Positions 55,990 through 64,000 of a stretch of 64,000 bases of DNA are shown here, piece by piece (position 1 is the first letter of the stretch; each line of letters starts with the position of its first letter). The stretch is from Dendrophyllia cribrosa (taxonomy: Eukaryota; Cnidaria; Anthozoa; Scleractinia; Dendrophylliidae): contig JAJLRJ010000002.1 of NCBI GenBank assembly GCA_024195265.1, positions 15,929,764 to 15,993,763 on the forward strand. Reading direction: 5' to 3'. A model generated the notes under the pieces. The model had not been told where the DNA came from, made no database searches, and worked only from the letters and a program-made list of their open reading frames with translations. The translations under genes and the position numbers were made by a program.

Positions 55990-56515
55990 CAGTAAAAACC
56001 CACGTATAAGAACCTAAAATTTAAGAACCTGTTAGGCTAAAATTTTCATTTTAAACCCCCTTTTCATAAGAACCTATTAAACCTGAAATTTTTAATAGGT
56101 TCTTATTTCACAAAAATGAAGGCACAGATGAAAATAGAGAAAAAAATTTTAGTCTAGGTTTAAGTCAGTAAGATTCAAAGAATGAACTAAAATGAAAACC
56201 ATATCATGTCTGCGCCAATATTGGATTACACAATGCAATTGTATTAAGAATACAGTTCCATGTGTCTCTCTCATTTTCGAAGTCACAGTTTTTGAAGCAC
56301 ATTGAAACTTCCTTGCATCTATGTCATGCATCAATGGCTTTCCATATCACATATGCCCTGTGGTAGTTATCTGTGCTGATCGCTAGTGCCCCTATCAAAT
56401 TAAGAACCTATTTAAGAACCTAAGTAGCCTAAAATCCCACGAAATACCATTTCTATATAAGAACCTATTTAGGCTAAGTTGGAAAAATCTTGGTTCTTAT
56501 ACTGGGTTTTTACTG
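55990..56515. mobile_element. 526-bp MITE with TA duplication (Tc1/mariner-like)
   Basis: CAGTAAAAACCCACGTATAAGAACC on one side and GGTTCTTATACTGGGTTTTTACTG on the other are bounded by TA at 55988-55989 and 56516-56517. TTAAGAACCTATT repeats inside. Confidence 0.85.
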
Positions 56516-56761
56516 TACCCAAAACGACAATTTTTTATCCCTCCGAAAACAAAAAGCGTTAAATTTGTCGATATTACGAAAGAATAAGGCGACATTTTAC
56601 AAAAGAAAGCCGAACAGCTTCCGAACATCTTCCGAACATTTTCCGAACATTTTCCGAACACTTTTTATCCTTTCCGAAAACAAAAGGCGTTAAATTTTCC
56701 GATGTTGCAAAAGTTTGCGGCGGCATTTTACTTTCGAAAACTGTCGTTTTTAATTTAATCT

Positions 56762-57020
56762 AGAGCAGTTTCCAAAGTAATTACTCTGACCAATGACAGC
56801 AGTCGTAAACAATCCAATGAACCAATCAGAGCTCGAAGTAATTACATGTCGGCGGCGCCAAGCGCGGGAAAACGCGTGCGAGCAAGTCACGATTGGTTTT
56901 GGTTTTACTTCTGATTGGTCGAGAAAGTGGCGCGAGATTTTTTAGCCAATCACAAAGCGTAGCAATGAAAAACCAAAGCAATTGTGTAATTACTTTTCAT
57001 ACTCAATTGAAAACTGCTCT
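56762..57020. mobile_element. MITE, family E, copy
   Basis: AGAGCAGTTTCCAAAGTAAT at the left (terminal part lost), GGCGGCGCCAAGCGCGGGAA centre, ACTCAATTGAAAACTGCTCT at the right. Confidence 0.8.
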
Positions 57021-58590
57021 GTTACGAAATTTTAAAATAACTAAGAACATCCGAATAGCTTTTCTACCGAAACGATTTGTCGGGTGCTTATAAGATATGA
57101 TGCTTAGATCGATAAATAAGAAAAATAAAAGATTGTTTTCTATAGCATCATATAGTTGACATAAAACACTAATTTCTTTGTTACTGGGCTGACAAGTTTG
57201 CTAAATGGACTGACAATTAATAATAATACAGCTCAAACGGAACATACCGCTAAGCAACTATCGTTTAAGCGCAGCAGGGATAAGTGCAGTGGCGGAAAGT
57301 TTGCGTCATTAACCTGTTTTAATGCACCTTTTCATTGTTTTGAACAGGTTATTATTTGTAATAATGCACATAAATGCTCACTAAAATGGAACAACAGGTC
57401 ATTATTGTGGTCGTTGAGGTGGAACAGGAACTTTATTATTTTTTCAGTGATTTTCTGGAATCTTCTCAATTTAAAAATTCCAACATGGATAGTACCCACA
57501 GCACCCCTGACAAACACTGTTCCATGTTCGTGACAACAAAATGAACAACACATCCCCCTGAACAAACAACATACGCCCAGTATCTCCCAGGACTTATTTT
57601 TTTAGTTTTTAAACCATCTTGGTTAATAGTTTTAAATAAACCTTCACTTTAGACACTATAATTTCAATATTTTCCATTACATTGAACGCGGAATGAAAAA
57701 ATAACGTCAAATTCCTAAATATTACTGCTACTGACTGCCAAGGAACGTTTTATCCCTGTCATGTAAGAATTGAAACGTTTCAAATGTGTTCTAAATTATT
57801 CTTCGCTTGCTCACATTTTTCCAAGATTGCATCCTCCTGATCACCTTTTTCCTATTTTGCGGTAACTTGAGAACCTTATCCGCATCTTGTTGTACATGAC
57901 TGAAGCACTTCGCCAGTACAGAATATCACAAACGGCGCAGCGCATCACAGCGTTTCAGTCATCTCGAGGCCATAGTTGATCAATTCTAACAAATGCTAAA
58001 CTGATTGTAACGGTAACAAAAATTCGCCAAAGGGAGTCATTGTAAAAGCCGTCGTCAAAATTGAAATTCAGTTTGACTTTTCCCATTACAATGATTAAAA
58101 TGCTTGAACAATCCTACTGTCACTAATGAGCAAAATTTCACAGCAACTCGTTGGTTTGCTTGTTATAAAACAATGAAAAGGTGCATTAAAACGGCTAATA
58201 CCCTCGCTCCTCGGCCTTCATAAAAATAATGACCTCGCGCTACGTGCTCGGTCATTATTTTTATGCCTTACTTATCGACGTTTGATATCTGGAAAACTTA
58301 ATGAAAATATTATATTGAATATTTTTCGTGCAAAACTTCGCGTGCAGCACTTCACAAGTAGTAAGAATTTCTGTTTCAATCAGCCTAAGTAACCCGTTTG
58401 TTACCATTAAAATAGTTATTACAACTCCCGTAAACGCAGCCACAGGATTTCTATCTTCTTTTTAAGAGGTGTTTAGTCTGCTTTTGTATAATGATATGAG
58501 TGTAGTTCTCTAAGTAGAATTTCTAAAGGTAAAATTGAGCAACAACACACAACGAATCGTTGCGGTAGAATATATGTTCGGAAGGCCTTA
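57021..58590. other. Non-coding, gene-poor
   Basis: No exon or gene supported. A hairpin ATAAAAATAATGACC / GGTCATTATTTTTAT lies at 58220-58263. The 111-codon ORF at 57198-57533 has no domain features. Confidence 0.4.
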
Positions 58591-59449
58591 AAGCCTGCCG
58601 CACACTTGAGGAAAGTGCTGAGCAAAATACCTCGCGAGGCAGTTAGCTCAGCTGTTTCCTCAAGTGTGCGCTGGAGTTTTTGTGAGTTTTTCGCCTCGCG
58701 AGGTCGTGAGGCCAATATCTGTCGTGTTTGATATTTTCTGCCTCGTGAGACAAATTCCTCATCGTGTGCGGGCGCCGCGAGAATCTGGCTGAGCCAAATT
58801 AATCGATTAGCCAATAAAATTGCATGGCAAGCTCACGTGATTTCAAGCTCGACATTCAAGATGGCGGACGACGAGATAAATTATATATAATCATATAATA
58901 TAGTATAATATATAAATTCAGTCGTCAATTTCATCGAAGTTTTCCTGTCTCTCGTGCGCATTTTTATTATTTCGGGAGGAATGTTTTGTTAGAATTAATC
59001 TCTTACCACCGGATCTGTTCACTGTGCCCCTGACGAGAATGACAGACCTACTGAGCAGATTAATACATTTTCATATTATCAATCTTTGTTGTTTATTAAT
59101 AAGTTTTTTAGTGAGCTCACTTAAGTGCATGTTTATGAATTGCAAATTATCAATGATCAATGATAAGTTTGTTTTTGTTTTGATTGTTCGAACTTGAAAT
59201 CACGTGAGCTCGCCATGCAATGTTAGTGGCTGATCGATTAATTTGGCTCAGCCAGATTCTCGTGGCGCCCGCACACGATGAGGAATTTGTCTCACGAGGT
59301 AAAAAATATCAAACACGACAGATATTTGCCTCACGACCTCGCGAGGCGAAAAACTGACCAAAAATCCAGCGCACACTTGCGGAAACAGCTGAGCTAACTG
59401 CCTCGCGAGGAATTTTGCTCAGCACTTTCCTCAAGTGTGCGGCAGGCTT
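58591..59449. mobile_element. 859-bp fold-back element with arms of about 260 bp
   Basis: AAGCCTGCCGCACACTTGAG at the left and CTCAAGTGTGCGGCAGGCTT at the right start arms that stay complementary through CTCGCGAGGCAGTTAGCTCA, GAATCTGGCTGAGCC and CACGTGATTTCAAG. TA lies on both sides. CCTCGCGAGG palindromes recur. A central unpaired region of about 330 bp has no ORF of note. Confidence 0.9.
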
Positions 59450-62395
59450 TAGTTATCAGTTAACATAAAAACATAAAAACAAAAATATCGCCAAAATACT
59501 TTCCAATTTCTGTAGGCGAAATAAATCTATTTTCGATTAACTGTACCATTCTAGTTCGAGATTCTAGTTCACATTTTGACTTACTTGGCATCAAAAACTG
59601 AGTTATCCCGTTTGGGCGAGATGTCCCTATCTGACGCATTTACAAGGACAAACTTGTCGCGCCAACTAACCTTAGCGGCCGAACACGACGACGAAAAAAG
59701 GAGAAACGTGCGATGGCCATGGTTCCCGCCCTATATTCTTGTAAAACCCGTAAAGGAAGGGAGTTCATTTTGAAGCCATCAAAAGTGTCAAAATGGTGCG
59801 TACAGCTAATTCATGATTAAAATTTAATAGCGTCGAAAAAGTACCATTTGTCTAAATGTTGTCATGAGTTTACGGTGTTTCAACAGACCATTTTCCTTTA
59901 GTGGAGAAGACTTTCATATTCTGTATCACATGCTCTCTTCTGAAACTGACCTTTAAGGTTTTGATTTCTTCGGTTAATAACCTGACAAGAAACTTGATTC
60001 AGAAGTTAAATTTTTCATCCGTTCAACTTCCACTGAGTTCGGTTTGTTGTTCCCCCATATACACTTGTTAACTCTAGTAAAATTGGTTCCTACCTTTAAT
60101 CCATGCCAATTATCTCGATGAGCGTGTTAGTCAAATAATACATTCTCTGTCGCTTCATAAGAGGCTTAATAAGAAGAGAAACTCAGCGAAACAGAATTAT
60201 GTATGTAGTTGCACTTTCATACCACAGGCGACAAAATATCTACATCATGACATGATGAATAAATCTGTATCAGGCTAAAAGCTATTTTGCAGTTTGAATG
60301 ATTTCTTTGATTGATATTCAGTTAGCAAATTACTTAGCACAAACCAGACAGACCGGATAGGAAATATATACTGATATAAACATTTACCATGCGATATGAT
60401 CAACTCAAAATATTTTATTCTAACGTATTGACCGCCACACATTTCTTCCAATGTCAACTACGAGATTTGAATTAACATCAAAACAACACCTCCCAGTTGC
60501 CAACTCTTTGTTCTAATTCACTTTTTTTTGCTTCACAATGTATTGATAATGAAACGGGAGGTTTGACATTGTTGTGTTATGACTTCAAAGATTGAATTCA
60601 AAACAGATTTTGCTTCTGATTCTGCATTTCTTTATCTCACTGCAGGGGTCCACCAGAATTACAATTTTTTTTAGTCGCCAGCACTTGTTCAGGCTTTCAT
60701 AAATATAAGTGCTACACATTTTACAACTTTACTACCAGATTGAACAAACCTCCAATCATGTACTGTTATCATTCGATCTCCTGAGTGCGACCATTAAGAT
60801 GAAAGCGCGCCATTTCGTCTTCTCGGTATACTCTACGGAAGTTTGGATGGGGCGTGCCGTCTGGATGTCTAAAATGTTCTCCTTCTTTCGACGAAAGTTA
60901 ATCAATTTTTTCCTGCCAAATAGGTCATAGGTAGAATTGCAAACCCAATGGGCTCAGTATAGTTTATAAAGGAGAATAATTTCCCTTCCCCCGCCCTCCA
61001 ACCCCCCGAGATAAAAAGGTGGTTTGTCTTCTGTTCACTGACGTGTCGTTGAATTTATTGCTCTCCAAATTAATAAAAACACAACAATGACACACAAAAA
61101 GGTGTTTGGAAAATAACATCATATTTACTTTTGCAAACATTGACAGTTTAGTCCATGAATAAATATTAATATTGTTATGCTTTGAATTTTAAACCTGACA
61201 TCGCTCATTGCGATAACGAGTATTCGATATAATTTGTATCATCTTTGCAAAAATTAACCTTTAAAAGTTTTATAATATCGGTGTTAGTATTTCATAGATG
61301 ATACGTTTGTATATTGCATAGAATATAAACCTTGAAAACGAAGCAAATCGCAGAAACAATGGCATAAAATAAAATTCCGTATAAAAATTTATATAATAAT
61401 ATCGAGTATCATGTAAAGCAACGCCTTATCGCGAAGGCGTATGAGTTAAAAAAGGTTATAATGGCGTTGAGAAACAAAACATTGAAGAGAAAATAAACAA
61501 AAAAAGCATTCGCTGAAGCGAATTTCTAAAATTTCTTCCGTCAAATCACTATTTAAAATAATCACTTTTGACGGTTTAGTTTCTACTATCTCGACCTTGC
61601 TTGTTTCAGTTCCTAATTAAAAAGTCTTCTAACAAAAGAGTAAACGAGTGTTTATACCGCAAAGTGACTGCAATTACCCGTGAAAAGAAAATCACTTGTT
61701 AATGACTTTATGAGACTTTCACAAGAGTAATGAATAATTCGTTTCTTGACATGTTTTAAAATAAACCTTTTAGTCGAAGACAAATTATTCCTTAATAGGA
61801 AACAAAGACAACGCCCCAAATTATTTCCACCAATTGCAAAGGCTATCTCCTTGAACTCTCTTACCTTCGTCCTTCTTTCGCTGTCCAACTTAAGAAAAAG
61901 GCCAGGTGTTTCAATATTTACAAAAGGTTTTTGTTTTTCAGCTTTCTTTATTAATTATTTCTGAACAACTTTCTCTTGAAAATTGCCAAACTCAGCGCGA
62001 CACTTTCAACTCAATAATCACCATATTGAAATATTCATCGACCTCGCCAAGTGCAAACACAATGTATTGAAATACTGAATAATGGTCAAGATTTTAACTT
62101 GTTCGAAATCAATGTGAAAAATGACTTCGTTCTTCAAATTATAAAGATTAATAATTGTACCTTTGGAAACGTATCATAAAAATAGCAAATATCTCGCTAC
62201 AACAGTTACTTTAATTGTGTTGCTTGTTCCTTCTAGTAAAGGAACGATTTTGTCAAATTACCGTCTAAAAACTTTGACTGTTTGTCTTTTGTGCTCAGTC
62301 AGCAAGCAAATCAATATTGGATTTTCGTAATTCCTGCTATGAACGCCAGTTAAATTGCTTTCTCTTTTTTAATCCATTGGTAAGATTGTAGGGGA
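59450..62395. other. Long gene-poor AT-rich stretch
   Basis: I see no supported exon, RNA gene or ordered repeat. Short ORFs here (60-85 codons) lack motifs. A tiny hairpin CGCCTTATCGCGAAGGCG sits near 61420-61440. Confidence 0.4.
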
Positions 62396-62495
62396 GGTTA
62401 ACCCGCTGTTCAATGGGCAGTTTTTCCCGCTGTTCAATGGGCAGGTTTTCCCGCTGTTCAATGGGCAGGTTTTCCCGCTTCTCAGTGGGCAGCCC
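62396..62495. repeat. 24-bp minisatellite, about 4 copies
   Basis: The unit CCCGCTGTTCAATGGGCAGG plus TTTT repeats. In the minus-strand frame it reads as an eight-residue repeat (ENLPIEQR) in a 61-codon ORF, which is probably fortuitous because 24 is a multiple of 3. Confidence 0.85.
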
Positions 62496-63390
62496 CTTCA
62501 CATATTTATATCGTTGGCGCAAAACTGTCGCACAAATGACACGACAGCAATGTTTGTTTGAGCTTTACTAAGGGTGGAGTCAGGAAAAATGTACCCTGTC
62601 GTCCTATTTCGGAACATGCTGTTTGCACTACATGTTGCGGTACCTGGACCTGTTCAATTTAGAGATAACAATAATAAAAATACTAGCAATTTTAAGAGCC
62701 ACAAGCGATATATCGCTAACTATTCCATGGATACAGTTTGATTCATGCGTTCCAGCTTCTTTGGAGATCGGCTTGAATCGCTGATCGTGCGTTTGCAATA
62801 TATATCGTTTCCTAATGATTCTAAAACTAAATACCTCGGAGAACATGGCGCACATTTTTGTTCAGCCTAGTTTTTATTTTCTTTGCTAATTTCCTCTTTT
62901 CACAAAAAGCACTCAGTTACACGAGGCGGGAGTCTGATAATGATAAAACGGGCGAAATCAGGACAATGTTCCTCCCGCCAAAGCCGCCTCTTGGTTTCCG
63001 ACTCAAGACTGAAATCATCTAACTTCTCCTCGTGTTTTAAAACCTGGTAAAACACCGTTTTTCGTTTATTGAACATCACGAATAAAAAGTCGACACTGTC
63101 GTTTTTCTCATCTTATTCCTTTTTTTCTGTTCCAATGTAGTGTTGAATCGGTTCTGGCTAATTGCAGCAGATGCATAAATTATACACGTGACTCGGCCAA
63201 AGTTTTAAGGAAAATTAAAAAAAAGATGTTTTCTTCTCATGAAGATGTTTTATAATGTAGAAATTGAGCAGCCGTATGAAAAGCACTCTGACATTTCTTT
63301 TCTGTTTTGAGCAAAATGTGTTTAGAATCCCCTCATCAGCTGTGAAAATTGATAAGTTGTGTTGTTTTGTTGTGTGCGATTATACCTGAC
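62496..63390. other. Non-coding sequence
   Basis: Nothing coding or repetitive was identified. Confidence 0.4.
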
Positions 63391-63393
63391 TTA

Positions 63394-63890
63394 GGCCCCG
63401 ACCACAACTAATGCGTTTTCAAAAAAAATCCGTTTTCATCTCGAAGAAAACGAAGCAAAATATTTTCGCCCACACTAACGTTTTCGCATCGTTTTCACCT
63501 GTCCACACTAAAACGGTCGAAAACGATGAAAACGACTGGGACCGGGGATTGCGCATGTGTTAAAGGTGATAGATGCTCCGATTTGGACTGGAACCGATGG
63601 CATGTGACGCTCTTTACGTCATCGTTTTCAAAAGTCTCCGTTTTCACCTGTCCACACTAGAGGCATGTGACGCTTTTTACGTCACCGTTTTCAAAAGTCT
63701 CCGTTTTCACTTGTCCACATTAGAAACGAAGCGTTTTCAAAACGATGTGTTTTCAAAAGTTTTTTTTGAAACCGTTTTCGAAAGTCTCCGTTTTCATCAG
63801 CGCTTTCGGGCGTTTTAGTGTGGACGATAGGCGAAAACACATCAAAACGTATGCGTTTTCAAACGAAAACGCATTAGTGTGGTCGGGGCC
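63394..63890. mobile_element. 497-bp MITE with TTA duplication (PIF/Harbinger-like)
   Basis: GGCCCCGACCACAACTAATG and the complement of CATTAGTGTGGTCGGGGCC are flanked by TTA at 63391-63393 and 63891-63893. Inside, GCATGTGACGCTTTTTACG with TCACCGTTTTCAAAAGTCTCC is duplicated in tandem (about 63599-63660 and 63662-63722). Confidence 0.88.
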
Positions 63891-64000
63891 TTAAGAAGCC
63901 ATATCGAAACGAAAGCCAGTGTAAAAATTATTTTCATAACGTACAAAATGTATCTAATACAAAACCTAACACTACAATGCAATTCAGATTTAATTTTGTC

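Noticed and set aside
57198..57533. 111-codon ORF on the plus strand
   Set aside because: No domain, no splice context and no repeat support; expected by chance in AT-rich sequence of this length.
62337..62522. Repeat-containing peptide (ENLPIEQR units)
   Set aside because: The 24-bp minisatellite is a multiple of three, so an open repeat frame is expected by chance; no signal peptide or exon context supports a gene.

Overview
The window is animal nuclear DNA. Genes are split by GT-AG introns, telomere-type TTAGGG repeats occur internally, and most of the sequence is transposon-derived. The gene types (MCU, intronless-coding class A GPCRs) and the many cnidarian-looking inverted-repeat families suggest an anthozoan, probably a stony coral. 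That assignment is inference from pattern memory, not a database match. There are four gene models. (1) A mitochondrial calcium uniporter (MCU) gene on + at 8682-16536, six exons joining in perfect phase to about 333 aa with the pore motif WDIMEP. (2) A class A GPCR on + at 40605-41558. (3) A secreted protein of unknown family on + at 45841-49405, three phase-0 exons with a signal peptide. (4) A second class A GPCR on - at 51334-52434. The two GPCRs share a layout: one coding exon just after a 5'UTR splice acceptor, an Asp at the TM3 amine-binding position, and no TM3 disulfide Cys.

Layout. 1-1690 holds retroelement debris: the 3' end of a Penelope-like element (GIY-YIG endonuclease plus a minimal hammerhead ribozyme) and a broken BEL/Pao pol. 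2087-3843 holds three inverted-repeat elements. 3846-8115 is a 4.3 kb satellite made of 20-bp monomers organised as a 60-bp trimer. 8682-16536 is MCU, whose introns carry several MITEs, including a TTAA-flanked element with its own 111-aa ORF nested inside another MITE. 16975-22400 holds a TTAA element, an 11-copy 106-bp tandem repeat and more MITEs. 22739-28161 is a near full-length L1/Tx1-type LINE on the minus strand with a 15-bp target duplication; ORF1 is intact and ORF2 has two frameshifts. 29733-29957 is an inverted cluster of three hammerhead-like motifs. 30768-38647 is a direct tandem duplication of a roughly 4 kb transposon-rich segment, whose two copies show filled and empty transposon sites. 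40-53 kb holds the GPCRs and the secreted gene with MITEs between them. 53.6-64 kb is gene-poor and dominated by long fold-back elements.

The genes do not form a functional cluster. The main interest is structural: minimal Penelope-type hammerhead ribozymes of at least three sequence types, a hierarchical satellite, a young tandem segmental duplication that dates individual insertions, and a dense collection of MITEs whose target duplications (TA, TTA/TAA, TTAA, 6 bp) can be read directly.
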